A stretch of 64,000 bases of DNA from Actinomadura sp. WMMA1423 (GTDB taxonomy: Bacteria > Actinomycetota > Actinomycetes > Streptosporangiales > Streptosporangiaceae), in NCBI RefSeq assembly GCF_006547145.1, contig NZ_CP041244.1, positions 9,176,001-9,240,000 of the forward strand, in the 5' to 3' direction. The notes under the pieces are model-generated. The model did no database searches, was not told where the DNA came from, and saw only the letters and a list, made by a program, of their open reading frames with translations. Positions 16,210 through 25,871 of the stretch are shown in pieces; position 1 is the first letter of the stretch; each line of letters starts with the position of its first letter. A program made the position numbers and the translations under genes.

Positions 16210-19200
16210 ATGAGCACCCCCATCGCCGTCATCGGCATGTCCGCCCGCGTCCCCGGTGGACCGGGCCTGGAGGAGTTCTGGTCGCTGCTGTGGCGCGGCG
16301 GCGAGGCGATCCGCCCCGCCCCCGAGGGCCGCGCGGGCGCGCCCGGCCGCGGCGGCTTCCTCGACCGGGTCGACGGCTTCGACGCCGCGTTCTTCGGAAT
16401 CCCCGCGCGCGAGGCCGCCGAACTCGACCCGCAGCAGCGCCTGATGCTCGAACTCGCCTGGGAGGCGCTGGAGGACGCCCGCGTCCTGCCCGCCTCGCTT
16501 CGCGGGAGCCGGACGGGCGTCTTCGTCGGCGCGATGTCCGACGACTACGGGCTCCTCCACGCGCGCCGCACCGGCGCCGAGGCGTCGCCCTTCACGCTGA
16601 CCGGGACCCGCCGCGGCTTCATCTCCGGACGCGTCTCGCACGTGTTCGGCCTGCGCGGCCCCAGCGTCACCGTCGACACTGCCCAGTCGTCCTCCCTGGT
16701 GGCGGTGTACCAGGCGGTGCAGAGCCTCCGGGACGGCGACTGCGAGACGGCCGTCGCGGGCGGCGTGCAGGTGAACCTCGCCCCGGAGAGCCACGAGGCG
16801 CTGCGGGAGCTCGGGGCGCTGTCGCCCGACGGGCACTGCCGCCCCTTCGACGCGGACGCCAACGGCTTCGTGCGCGGCGAGGGCGGCGGCGCGGTCGTCC
16901 TCAAGCCGCTCGACGCGGCGCTGCGGGACGGCGACCGGGTGCACTGCGTCATCCTCGGCGGCGCCGTCAACAACGACGGCGCCACGCCCGGCCTGACCGC
17001 GCCGAGCGCCGAGGCGCAGGAAGAGGTCCTGCGGCTCGCCTACGAGCGGGCCGGGGTGGATCCCGGCGCGGTCCACTACGTGGAGCTGCACGGGACCGGG
17101 ACGCGCGCCGGCGACCCGGTGGAGGCGGCCGCGCTCGGCCGGGTGCTCGGCGCGGCCCGTCCGGCGGACCGGCCGCTGCTGGTCGGCTCGGTCAAGTCGA
17201 ACATCGGCCACCTGGAGGCCGCGGCCGGGATCGCCGGGCTCCTCAAGACGGCCGCCGGGCTGTCGCGCGGCCGGCTCCCCGCGACGCCGAACTTCGCCGC
17301 CCCGAACCCCGAGATCGACGTCGCGGGCCTGCGTCTGCGGGTCCACGACCGCCCCGGCGACTGGCCGGGCGGCGACCGGGTCGCGGGCGTCTCGGCCTTC
17401 GGGCTCGGCGGCTCCAACTGCCATCTGGTCCTCGCCGGCCCGCCGTGCGGAGACGAGGCGAGCCCCCTGAGCGGAGCGAACCGGGGGGCGTGGGGGGTCG
17501 TCCCCCGACAGAAGGGCCCCGGCCGCGCGCCGTTCGCCGGGCCCGTCCCATGGGTGGTGAGCGGACGCTCGGAGCGGGCGCTGCGCGCACAGGCCGGACG
17601 GCTCGCCGAATTCGCCGGGACGCGGCCGGACGCGCGGGACGCCGGCCACGCGCTCGCGGTGTCGCGGACCGCGTTCGAGCACGGCGCCGTCGTGACGGGC
17701 GACCACCTGGCGGGACTGCGCGAGCTCGCGGCGGGACGCGACGCCCCCGGAGCCGTCCGGGTCAGGCGGCGCGACGGCCGCACCGCGATCCTCTTCCCCG
17801 GGCAGGGCGTGCAGCGCGCGGGCATGGGCCGTGCCCTCTACGAGACTTATCCGGCGTTCGCGCGGGCGCTCGACGAGGTCGCCGCCGCGCTGGAGCCGGT
17901 GATCGGCACGCCGATCACCGAGGCGATGTGGGGCGACCGGCTGGACCGCCAGGAACTGGTGCAGCCCGCCGTGTTCGCCGTCGAGGTCGCGCTGTTCCGC
18001 CTGCTGGAGTCGTGGGGCGTCCGGCCGGACGCCGTCGCGGGCCACTCGCTCGGGGAGATCACCGCCGCGCACGTCGCCGGGGTGCTCCCCCTGGCCGGCG
18101 CGGCGGAGTTCGTGGCGGCGCGCGGACGGCTGTTCGAGGGCTTGGCGCCCGGTCTCGCGGTCGCGGTCGAGGCGGGCGAGGACGAGGCCCGCGCCGCGCT
18201 CGCCGGCCGGCCGGACCGCGCCGACGTCGCCGCCGTGAACGGCCCCCGCTCGGTGGTGATCGCGGGGGAGGAGGCGGTCGTGACCGCGGCCGCCGAGCAC
18301 TTCGCCGACTCCGGGCGCCGCACCAAGCGGCTGCGCATCGGACGCGCCGTCCACTCGCCGCTCGTCGAGCCGCTGCTGGACGACCTGCGGGCCGTGGCCG
18401 CCGGGCTCGACTGGCGGCGGCCGGACGGGGGCCCGGCCGTCGTCTCCTCGGTGACGGGCGCGCGGATCGGGGCCGACCGGCTCGCGGACCCCGCGCACTG
18501 GGCGGGCAACGCGCGCAGGACCGTCCGGTTCGGCGAGGCGCTCAGGACCCTGCACGCCCTGGGCGCGCGGCGGTTCGTGGAGGCCGGCCCCGGCACCGCG
18601 CTCACCGACCTCCTCCCGGCGAACGTCTCCGATCCCGCCGTGACGGCCCTGCCCTGCATGCCGGGCGGACGGGACGAGGCGGAGGGCGCGGTTACGGCCC
18701 TGGCCGGGATCCACCTGGCCGGGGGCCGGGTCGACTGGCCCGCCTTCTTCGGCGCGGACGCCCCCGGGCTCGACCTGCCGACCTACGCGTTCCAGCGCGA
18801 CCGCCACTGGCTCGACACCGCCGAACAGGAGGCGGCCCCGGCGGCGCCCGACACCGACACCCGGCGGCTGGTCGCCGAGACCCTCGACCAGATCCTCGGG
18901 ACCGGCGCAGCGGCCGAGCCCGACGTCCCGTTCCGCGAGCTGGGCGTGGACTCGCGGATGGCCGTCGTCATCCGCGACCGCCTCTCGGCAGCCCTCGGCC
19001 GCGACCTGCCCGGCTCCCTGCTCTTCGACCACCCCACCGCCGCCGAACTCGCCGAAGCCCTGCGCCGCGGACCCGAGGCCCGGCCCGACGAGGCCCGGCC
19101 CGCCGCCGCCCCGCCGGAACCGGTCTCCGGACCCGGCGAGCGGGAGGACGACATCGCGGTCGTCGCGATGGGCTGCCGCTATCCGGGCGGGGTGCGGTCG

Positions 19201-22200
19201 CCGGAGGACCTCTGGCGCCTGGTGGACGCCGGGACCGACGCGATCGGGCCGTTCCCGGACGACCGCGACTGGGACCTCGACGAAATGCCGGAGGGCCTCG
19301 CCAAGGGCGGGTTCCTCGACGGCGCCGCCGAGTTCGACGCCGCGTTCTTCGGGATCTCACCGCGCGAGGCCGCCGGAATCGACCCGCAGCAGCGCCTCCT
19401 GCTGGAGACCGCGTGGGAGGCGTTCGAACGGGCCGGGCTGGATCGTGACACGCTGCGCGGCAGCCGCACCGGCGTCTTCGTCGGCGCGACCGCGCAGGAC
19501 TACGGCCCGCGCCTCGCCGAGCCCGAGGACGGCACGCGCGGGCACCGGCTCACCGGCACCACGCCCAGCGTCGCCTCCGGGCGCATCGCCTACGTCCTCG
19601 GCCTTCGCGGCCCCGCCGTCACCGTGGACACCGCGTGCTCGGCGTCCCTGGTCAGCGTGCACATGGCCGCGCAGGCGATCCGGCAGGGCGAGTGCGACAC
19701 CGCGCTCGCCGGAGGCGTGACGGTGCTGGCGACCCCCGGCATGTTCCTGGACTTCGGCCGCCAGCAGGGGCTCGCCTCCGACGGCCGGTGCAAGGCGTTC
19801 TCCGCCGACGCCGACGGCACGGCGTGGGCCGAGGGCGCCGGGCTCGTCGTCCTGCAGCGCCTCGGCGACGCCCGGCGCGCGGGACGTCCCGTGCTGGCCG
19901 TCCTGCGCGGCAGCGCCGTCAACCAGGACGGCGCCAGCAACGGGCTCACGGCGCCGAACGGGACCGCCCAGGAGCAGGTCATCCGCGACGCGCTCGACCG
20001 CGCCGGGATCGGCCCGGCCGAGGTGGACGCCGTCGAGGCGCACGGCACGGGCACCGCGCTGGGCGACCCCATCGAGGCGGGCGCCCTCGCCCGCACCTAC
20101 GGCGCCGCCCGCGCCGGGGGCGACCCGGTCCGGCTGGGCTCGCTCAAGTCCAACATCGGGCACGCCCAGGCCGCGGCGGGCGTCGGCGGCCTGATCAAGA
20201 TGGTGGAGGCGCTGCGCGCCGGGCGGCTGCCGCGCACGCTGCACGTCGGCACGCCCTCCCCGCACCTCGACTGGGCCGGCAGCGGCCTGGCCCTGCTGAC
20301 CGAGCCGGTGCCGTGGCCGCGCGCGGACCGCCCGCGCCGCGCCGCCGTCTCCTCCTTCGGCATCAGCGGCACCAACGCGCACGTCATCGTCGAGGAGGCC
20401 CGGCCCGTCGAGGAGGCCCGGCCCGGCGGGGAGCACGACCGGCCCGCTCCGGCCGCGCTGCCGCTGTCGGCCCGGACCGAGACCGCGCTGCGCGCCCAGG
20501 CCGCACGGGCCCGCGAGTTCATGGCCGCGCACCCGGAGGAGCGTCCGGCCGACATCGCCCGGACCCTGGCGGCCCGCACGCCGATGCGGTGGCGCGCCGT
20601 GGTCGTCGGGGACACCCGCGACGACCTCATGGACGGCCTGGAGACGCTGGCCCGCGAGGGCCGCGTGCCGGCGGCCGTGCGCGGCTACCGGTCGCCCGCC
20701 CTCGTCCGGGCCCAGGCGCGCGACGCCTCCGACCCGGTGTTCGTGTTCCCCGGTCAGGGGGCGCAGTGGCGGGGGATGGCCCTGGAACTGCTGCGCGAGT
20801 CCGCGGCCTTCCGCGAGCGGATGGCCGAGTGCGAGCGGGCCCTGTCGGCACACTGCGACTGGTCGCTCGCGGACGTGCTGGAGAACGACCCGCTCGACCG
20901 GGTCGACGTCGTCCAGCCTGCGCTGTTCGCCGTCATGGTCTCGCTCGCCCGGGTGTGGGAGTCGGCCGGGGTCCGCCCGGCGGCGGTGGTCGGGCACTCG
21001 CAGGGCGAGATCGCGGCCGCCTGCGTGTCCGGCGCCCTGTCGCTGGAGGACGCCGCCAAGGTGGTGTGCCTGCGCAGCAAGGCGCTGCGCGAGGTCGCGG
21101 GCAGCGGCGGCATGGCCTCCGTGCCGCTGCCCGCACGCGAGATCGAACCGCCCGCCCGGGTGTGGACGGCGGCGGTGAACGGGCCGTCCTCCACCGTCGT
21201 CGCCGGGGACGCCGGCGCGCTCGACGGGTTCGTCGCCCGGCTCCAGGACCAGGGCGTCGACGCCCGGCGCGTGGACGTGGACTACGCCTCCCACACCGAG
21301 GCGATGGAGCCGATGCGCGACCCGCTGCTCGCCGATCTCGCGGGGCTCGCCCCGTCCACGCCGTCCGTCCCGTTGTGGTCCACGCTGACCGGCGGCCCGC
21401 TCGACCGGACGATGGACGAGCGCTACTGGTTCGACAACATCCGTGGCACCGTGCGGTTCCAGGACGCGGTGCGCGGGCTCATCGAGGCGGGACACACGCG
21501 GTTCGTAGAGGTCAGCCCGCACCCCGTCCTCACCCGCGCCATCACCGACACGGCGGGCGGCGCCGAGACCAGCGACGGCGAGGCGGCCGTCTTCGGCACG
21601 CTGCGGCGGGACGGAGGCGGACTCGCGCAGTTCCTCACGGGCGCCGCCGCCGCCTACGTCGACGGCGTGCCGGTGGACTGGAAGGCGTTCGCCCCCGAGG
21701 GCCGCGTCGTGCCGATGCCGACCTACCCGTTCGAGCCCGAGCGGTACTGGCGGACCGCCGGGACCGCGGCCGCGGCGGGCGTCGCGGGCGCGGCGAAGGC
21801 GGGGCACCCGCTGCTGGACGTCGAGGTGGAACTGCCCGGCGGCGGGCTCCTGCGCACCGGGCGGCTGTCGGTCGCCCGGCACCCGTGGCTCGCCGACCAC
21901 GAGGTCGCCGGAACGGTCATGCTGCCCGGGACGGCCCAGGTCGAGATGGCCTGCTCGGCAGGTGCCCGCGTCGGCCACGGGCGCCTGCGCGAACTGGTGC
22001 TGGAGCGTCCGCTGACCGTCCCCGCCTCCGACGAGGTCGAGGTCCGGCTGCTGGCCGGGGCGGACCGGTCGCTCGTCATCGAGTCCCGATCCGGCGGCGC
22101 GGACGGCTGGACCCGGCACGCCTCGGGGATCCTGGAGGACGACACCGGGCCCGAGCCCGAGACGCGCGCCGGGGAGTGGCCGCCGCCCGGTGCGGAACCG

Positions 22201-25086
22201 CTGCCGCTGGAAGGCGCCTACGACCGGCTCGCCGAGCGCGGCTACGCCTACGGCCCGGCCTTCCGCGGACTCCGGCGCGCTTGGCGGGACGGCGGCGACC
22301 TCTACGCCGAGGTCGGCACCGACCAGGACCGGGGCGCGCACCGCGTCCACCCCGCGCTGCTGGACGCCGCCCTGCACCCGCTGCTCCTGCCCGCGGAGGG
22401 CCCGCCGGAGGTCCCGTTCGTCTGGAAGGGCGTCTCCTGCCGGCCCGCCGACACCTCCGTGCTGCGCGTCCGGCTGACCCGGGACGGGGATGGAACGGCC
22501 CGGCTGGAGGCCGCCGACGCCGAAGGGCGCGTGGTCGCCGTGGTCGACTCGGTCGACCTGCGCCCGCTCGCCGAGGACGCGTCGGGCGACCTCTACGAGA
22601 CCCGATGGCGTGAGGTCTCGGCCGACGCCGAAGACGAGCCGCCCGAACAGCCCGAGGCGCACGTCGTGCACGTCGCGGACCTCGACGGCCTCATGCCGGA
22701 GGGCGCCCACCACGCCGCACAATCCGTCCTGAAGGAACTCCAGGACATCCCCGACACCGACACCGTCGCCGTCATCACCAGGAACGCGCAACGCGTCCTC
22801 CCCGGCGACGATGTCACCGGCCTGGCCCAGGCGACGGTGACCGGACTCGTGCGCACGATCCGCGCCGAGCGGCAGGGCCGCGTCGTCCTGATCGACGCCG
22901 GCGGAGACACCGACGAGGCACTGCCCAAGGCGCTCGCGACCGGAGAGGCCGAACTGGCCGTCAGGCAAGGCCGCCTGTACGCCCCTCGCCTGGCCCGCCC
23001 CGAAGAGGGCGACCTCACTCCACCGGATGAGGGCGCATGGCGGCTGGACGTCACCCGCCGGGGGTCGCTGGGCGACCTGGCGCTCGTCCCCGCCCCCGAG
23101 GCCGGGCGGCCGCTGGACGAGGGCGAGGTCCGCGTCGCCGTCCGCGCCTCCGGGCTGAACTTCCGGGACGTCGCCGTCGCCCTGGGCCTGGTCGCCACCG
23201 AGCGGACCATGGGCAGCGAAGGGGCCGGGATCGTCACCGAGACCGGACCGGGCGTCACGTCCCTCCGCCCGGGGGACCGGGTCACGGGCGTGTTCGAGCG
23301 CTCCCACGGGCCCGTCGCGGTCGCCGACGCCCGCCGGGCCGCCCCGATGCCGCCGGGCTGGACGTTCGCCCGCGCCGCGTCGGTGCCGATCGTCTTCGCC
23401 ACCGCCTACCAGTGCCTGGCCGAGATCGCCGGGCTGCGGCGCGGCGAGAGCGTGCTGATCCACGCGGCCACCGGCGGCGTGGGGCTGGCCGCCCTCCAGC
23501 TCGCGCGGCACCTCGGCGCCGAGGTGTACGCCACCGCGAGCCCGCCCAAGCAGCACGTCCTGCGCGGGCTCGGCCTCGACGGCGACCACATCGCCTCGTC
23601 CCGCGACCTGGAGTTCGAGGAGCGGTTCCGAGGGCGGATCGACGTCGTCCTCAACTCGCTGGCCCGCGAGACCGTGGACGCGTCGCTGCGCGTGCTGCGC
23701 CCCGGCGGCCGCTTCGTGGAGATCGGCAAGACCGACCTCCGCGACCCGGGCGCCGTGGAGGCCGAGCACCCCGGCGTCCGTTACGCCGCGTACGACCTGC
23801 TCAGCGTCGAGCCCGAACGCGTCGGCGAGGTGCTGCGGACCGTGCTCGACCTGCACGAGGAGGGCGCGCTGCACCCCCTCCCGCTCCACACCTACGACGT
23901 GCGGCGGGCGCCGGAGGCGCTGAGGACCCTGCGGCATGCCGAGCACATCGGCAAGCTCGTCCTGACGGTCCCGCCCCCCGCGCCCCTCGACCCGGACGGG
24001 ACGGTCCTCGTCACCGGCGGCACGGGCAAGCTCGGCGCCCTGCTGGCGCGGCACCTCGTCCGGGAGCACGGCGTGCGCCGGCTCGTCCTGGCGGGCCGCC
24101 GGGGCCGCTCCGCCGACGGCGTCCCCGCGCTGGAGGCGGAACTGACCGCGCTCGGCGCCGAGGCCGCCTTCCCGGCCTGCGACACCGCTGACCGGGACGC
24201 CGTCGCCCGCCTGCTGGCCGAGCACCGGCCGACCGCCCTGGTGCACGCCGCCGGGGTCCTGGACGACGGGCTCGCCGCGACGCTGACCGGTGAACGGATG
24301 GACGCGGTCCTGCGTCCCAAGGTGGACGCCGCCTGGCACCTGCACGAGCTGACACGGGACACGGACCTGACGGCGTTCGTCATGTTCTCCTCGGCGGTCG
24401 GCGTGCTCGGCGCGCCCGGGCAGTCCAACTACGCCGCCGCCAACACCTGGCTGGACGCCCTGGCCCAGCACCGGCACGCCCAGGGCCTGCCCGCCGCCTC
24501 ACTCTCCTGGGGCCTGTGGGACGAGGGCGGCGGCATGACCGGCCACCTGTCGGACGACCAGGTCGGCAGGCTGCGCCGCACCGGGATCGCGCCGCTGCCG
24601 GCCGAGCGCGCGCTCGCGCTGTTCGACGCCGCCCTGCGGACGCCGCGCGGCCATCTCGTGCCGGTGAACCTGGACGTCCGCGACGTGCGGCCGGGCACGG
24701 TCCCGATGCTCGCCGACCTCGTCCGCGACGACCCGGAGCCCGCCCGGCAGGACGAGGGGCCCGGCGCGGGCCTCGCCGAGCGCGTGCGCGGCGCCTCCGG
24801 CGACGACCTCGGACGCGTCCTGACCGCGGCCGTGTGCGACACCGCCGGGGAGATCCTCGGATACCCCGAGCCCGGCGCCGTCGGACCGGACGACGCGTTC
24901 AAGGAACTCGGCTTCGACTCCCTGCTCAGCGTGGACCTGCGCAACCGCGTCAACCGCGAGCTGGGGATCGAACTGCCGACCACCGCGGTCATGGACAACC
25001 CGACCCCCGCCGAACTGGCCGGGGTCATCCGGGCGGCCCTGCCGCCCGGTGACGGAAACGCCGATGAGAAGGAGAAGGGAAGATGA
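16210..25086 (+). CDS. Type I PKS: KSQ-AT-ACP loading module plus KS-AT-DH-ER-KR-ACP module
   Basis: 2958 residues. Loading module: KSQ (1-418; DTAQSSSL with Gln159 for Cys, His294 and His334 kept), AT (about 526-815; GHSLGE, RAVHSPL, malonyl-type overall) and ACP (LGVDSR, Ser915). Extension module: KS (about 981-1395; Cys1143, His1278, His1318), AT (about 1513-1830; Ser1597 in GHSQGE and YASH at 1692-1695, methylmalonyl-type), DH (His1897 in HEVAGTVMLP; Asp2052), ER (about 2284-2588; HAATGGVGLAA), KR (about 2596-2830; GGTGKLGA, B-type LDD, SSAVGVLGAPGQSNY) and ACP (Ser2904). There is no thioesterase or reductase. Predicted product: 2-methylbutyryl-ACP, handed to the type II PKS as primer. 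Val at the ER Tyr position (ALGLV) suggests a 2R methyl centre. ATG 16210 follows CCGGAGGAG. Overlaps the next gene by 4 bp. Confidence 0.95.
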   Translation: MSTPIAVIGMSARVPGGPGLEEFWSLLWRGGEAIRPAPEGRAGAPGRGGFLDRVDGFDAAFFGIPAREAAELDPQQRLMLELAWEALEDARVLPASLRGSRTGVFVGAMSDDYGLLHARRTGAEASPFTLTGTRRGFISGRVSHVFGLRGPSVTVDTAQSSSLVAVYQAVQSLRDGDCETAVAGGVQVNLAPESHEALRELGALSPDGHCRPFDADANGFVRGEGGGAVVLKPLDAALRDGDRVHCVILGGAVNNDGATPGLTAPSAEAQEEVLRLAYERAGVDPGAVHYVELHGTGTRAGDPVEAAALGRVLGAARPADRPLLVGSVKSNIGHLEAAAGIAGLLKTAAGLSRGRLPATPNFAAPNPEIDVAGLRLRVHDRPGDWPGGDRVAGVSAFGLGGSNCHLVLAGPPCGDEASPLSGANRGAWGVVPRQKGPGRAPFAGPVPWVVSGRSERALRAQAGRLAEFAGTRPDARDAGHALAVSRTAFEHGAVVTGDHLAGLRELAAGRDAPGAVRVRRRDGRTAILFPGQGVQRAGMGRALYETYPAFARALDEVAAALEPVIGTPITEAMWGDRLDRQELVQPAVFAVEVALFRLLESWGVRPDAVAGHSLGEITAAHVAGVLPLAGAAEFVAARGRLFEGLAPGLAVAVEAGEDEARAALAGRPDRADVAAVNGPRSVVIAGEEAVVTAAAEHFADSGRRTKRLRIGRAVHSPLVEPLLDDLRAVAAGLDWRRPDGGPAVVSSVTGARIGADRLADPAHWAGNARRTVRFGEALRTLHALGARRFVEAGPGTALTDLLPANVSDPAVTALPCMPGGRDEAEGAVTALAGIHLAGGRVDWPAFFGADAPGLDLPTYAFQRDRHWLDTAEQEAAPAAPDTDTRRLVAETLDQILGTGAAAEPDVPFRELGVDSRMAVVIRDRLSAALGRDLPGSLLFDHPTAAELAEALRRGPEARPDEARPAAAPPEPVSGPGEREDDIAVVAMGCRYPGGVRSPEDLWRLVDAGTDAIGPFPDDRDWDLDEMPEGLAKGGFLDGAAEFDAAFFGISPREAAGIDPQQRLLLETAWEAFERAGLDRDTLRGSRTGVFVGATAQDYGPRLAEPEDGTRGHRLTGTTPSVASGRIAYVLGLRGPAVTVDTACSASLVSVHMAAQAIRQGECDTALAGGVTVLATPGMFLDFGRQQGLASDGRCKAFSADADGTAWAEGAGLVVLQRLGDARRAGRPVLAVLRGSAVNQDGASNGLTAPNGTAQEQVIRDALDRAGIGPAEVDAVEAHGTGTALGDPIEAGALARTYGAARAGGDPVRLGSLKSNIGHAQAAAGVGGLIKMVEALRAGRLPRTLHVGTPSPHLDWAGSGLALLTEPVPWPRADRPRRAAVSSFGISGTNAHVIVEEARPVEEARPGGEHDRPAPAALPLSARTETALRAQAARAREFMAAHPEERPADIARTLAARTPMRWRAVVVGDTRDDLMDGLETLAREGRVPAAVRGYRSPALVRAQARDASDPVFVFPGQGAQWRGMALELLRESAAFRERMAECERALSAHCDWSLADVLENDPLDRVDVVQPALFAVMVSLARVWESAGVRPAAVVGHSQGEIAAACVSGALSLEDAAKVVCLRSKALREVAGSGGMASVPLPAREIEPPARVWTAAVNGPSSTVVAGDAGALDGFVARLQDQGVDARRVDVDYASHTEAMEPMRDPLLADLAGLAPSTPSVPLWSTLTGGPLDRTMDERYWFDNIRGTVRFQDAVRGLIEAGHTRFVEVSPHPVLTRAITDTAGGAETSDGEAAVFGTLRRDGGGLAQFLTGAAAAYVDGVPVDWKAFAPEGRVVPMPTYPFEPERYWRTAGTAAAAGVAGAAKAGHPLLDVEVELPGGGLLRTGRLSVARHPWLADHEVAGTVMLPGTAQVEMACSAGARVGHGRLRELVLERPLTVPASDEVEVRLLAGADRSLVIESRSGGADGWTRHASGILEDDTGPEPETRAGEWPPPGAEPLPLEGAYDRLAERGYAYGPAFRGLRRAWRDGGDLYAEVGTDQDRGAHRVHPALLDAALHPLLLPAEGPPEVPFVWKGVSCRPADTSVLRVRLTRDGDGTARLEAADAEGRVVAVVDSVDLRPLAEDASGDLYETRWREVSADAEDEPPEQPEAHVVHVADLDGLMPEGAHHAAQSVLKELQDIPDTDTVAVITRNAQRVLPGDDVTGLAQATVTGLVRTIRAERQGRVVLIDAGGDTDEALPKALATGEAELAVRQGRLYAPRLARPEEGDLTPPDEGAWRLDVTRRGSLGDLALVPAPEAGRPLDEGEVRVAVRASGLNFRDVAVALGLVATERTMGSEGAGIVTETGPGVTSLRPGDRVTGVFERSHGPVAVADARRAAPMPPGWTFARAASVPIVFATAYQCLAEIAGLRRGESVLIHAATGGVGLAALQLARHLGAEVYATASPPKQHVLRGLGLDGDHIASSRDLEFEERFRGRIDVVLNSLARETVDASLRVLRPGGRFVEIGKTDLRDPGAVEAEHPGVRYAAYDLLSVEPERVGEVLRTVLDLHEEGALHPLPLHTYDVRRAPEALRTLRHAEHIGKLVLTVPPPAPLDPDGTVLVTGGTGKLGALLARHLVREHGVRRLVLAGRRGRSADGVPALEAELTALGAEAAFPACDTADRDAVARLLAEHRPTALVHAAGVLDDGLAATLTGERMDAVLRPKVDAAWHLHELTRDTDLTAFVMFSSAVGVLGAPGQSNYAAANTWLDALAQHRHAQGLPAASLSWGLWDEGGGMTGHLSDDQVGRLRRTGIAPLPAERALALFDAALRTPRGHLVPVNLDVRDVRPGTVPMLADLVRDDPEPARQDEGPGAGLAERVRGASGDDLGRVLTAAVCDTAGEILGYPEPGAVGPDDAFKELGFDSLLSVDLRNRVNRELGIELPTTAVMDNPTPAELAGVIRAALPPGDGNADEKEKGR
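17482..17510 (+). repeat. G/C-rich palindromic repeat inside the PKS coding sequence
   Basis: This 29-bp element matches 27 of 29 positions with an intergenic element at 33340-33368. Its core is a run of G, TCGT, then a run of C (small hairpin). Here it is read in frame as residues 425-434 of the PKS (RGAWGVVPRQ). It sits in the linker between the KSQ and AT domains, where extra residues are tolerated. Confidence 0.65.
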
Positions 25087-25862
25087 GCGAGCAGCGCGAC
25101 CGCCACGCCTTCGTGAGCGGGGGGACCAGCGGCATCGGCCGCGCGGTCGCCGAGCGGCTGGCCGGGGAGGGCGCGCGGGTGTTCATCTGCGCGCGCGACG
25201 CCGACGCGGTCACCGGAACGATCAAGGAGCTGCGGGACGCGGGCGGGGACGTGGACGGCGCCGCCTGCGACGTCCGCGACGCCGGCCAGGTCAAGGCCGT
25301 GGTGGAGGAGGCCAACGCGGCGGGACCGGTCAACGTCCTGGTCAACAACGTCGGCCGGGGAGGCGGCGGGCAGACCGCCGAGATCCCCGACGAACTGTGG
25401 GACGACGTCATCGCCACCAACCTGACCAGCGTCTTCCGCGTGACCCGCGCGTTCCTGGCGTCCGGCCTCAAGGACGCCGGATGGGGACGCGTCATCAACA
25501 TCGCGTCCACGGCCGGCAAGCAGGGCGTGGTCCTCGGCGCGCCGTACTCGGCGTCCAAGCACGGCGTCGTCGGCTTCACCAAGGCGCTCGGCCTGGAACT
25601 GGCCAAGAGCGGCGTCACCGTCAACGCCGTCTGCCCCGGCTATGTCGAAACGCCCATGGCCGAGAATATCCGGCGCGGCTACGCCGACTACTGGGACGTC
25701 ACCGAGGGCGAGGTGCTCGCCCGGTTCGAGGCCAAGATCCCGCTGGGCCGCTACACCACGCCCGAGGAGGTCGCCGCGATGGTCGCCTACCTGGCCGGCC
25801 CCGACACCGGGGCGGTCACGGCCCAGGCGATCAACGTCTGCGGCGGACTCGGCAACTTCTGA
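25083..25862 (+). CDS. Aromatic polyketide C-9 ketoreductase (ActIII type)
   Basis: A 259-residue short-chain dehydrogenase very like ActIII. It has the NADPH site SGGTSGIGRAVAERLA, an NNVG motif, catalytic Ser in NIASTAGKQG and the YSASK box. The family-specific tail CPGYVETPMAENIRRGYADYW...IPLGRYTTPEEV...NVCGGLGNF is also present. It reduces one ketone (normally C-9) of the nascent poly-beta-ketone, setting the C7-C12 first-ring fold. ATG 25083 overlaps the PKS stop (ATGA). It lies in the operon with ARO/CYC and ACP. Confidence 0.93.
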   Translation: MSEQRDRHAFVSGGTSGIGRAVAERLAGEGARVFICARDADAVTGTIKELRDAGGDVDGAACDVRDAGQVKAVVEEANAAGPVNVLVNNVGRGGGGQTAEIPDELWDDVIATNLTSVFRVTRAFLASGLKDAGWGRVINIASTAGKQGVVLGAPYSASKHGVVGFTKALGLELAKSGVTVNAVCPGYVETPMAENIRRGYADYWDVTEGEVLARFEAKIPLGRYTTPEEVAAMVAYLAGPDTGAVTAQAINVCGGLGNF

Positions 25863-25871
25863 GGAGCGGCG

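Noticed and set aside
15844..19032. A 1062-codon minus-strand frame over the AT and PKS start
   Set aside because: Low-complexity product, opposite well-supported coding sequence.
19357..24477. A 1706-codon open frame on the minus strand opposite the PKS
   Set aside because: It is antisense to clear PKS domains, and its product is Gly/Arg/Val-rich with no motif. Such long shadows are normal in very GC-rich genes.
16210..25086. Enediyne or polyunsaturated fatty acid type iterative PKS
   Set aside because: The domain order (two ATs, KSQ, ER, two separate ACPs) is that of a loading plus one extension module. The central ACP and PPTase-like ends of enediyne PKSs are missing.
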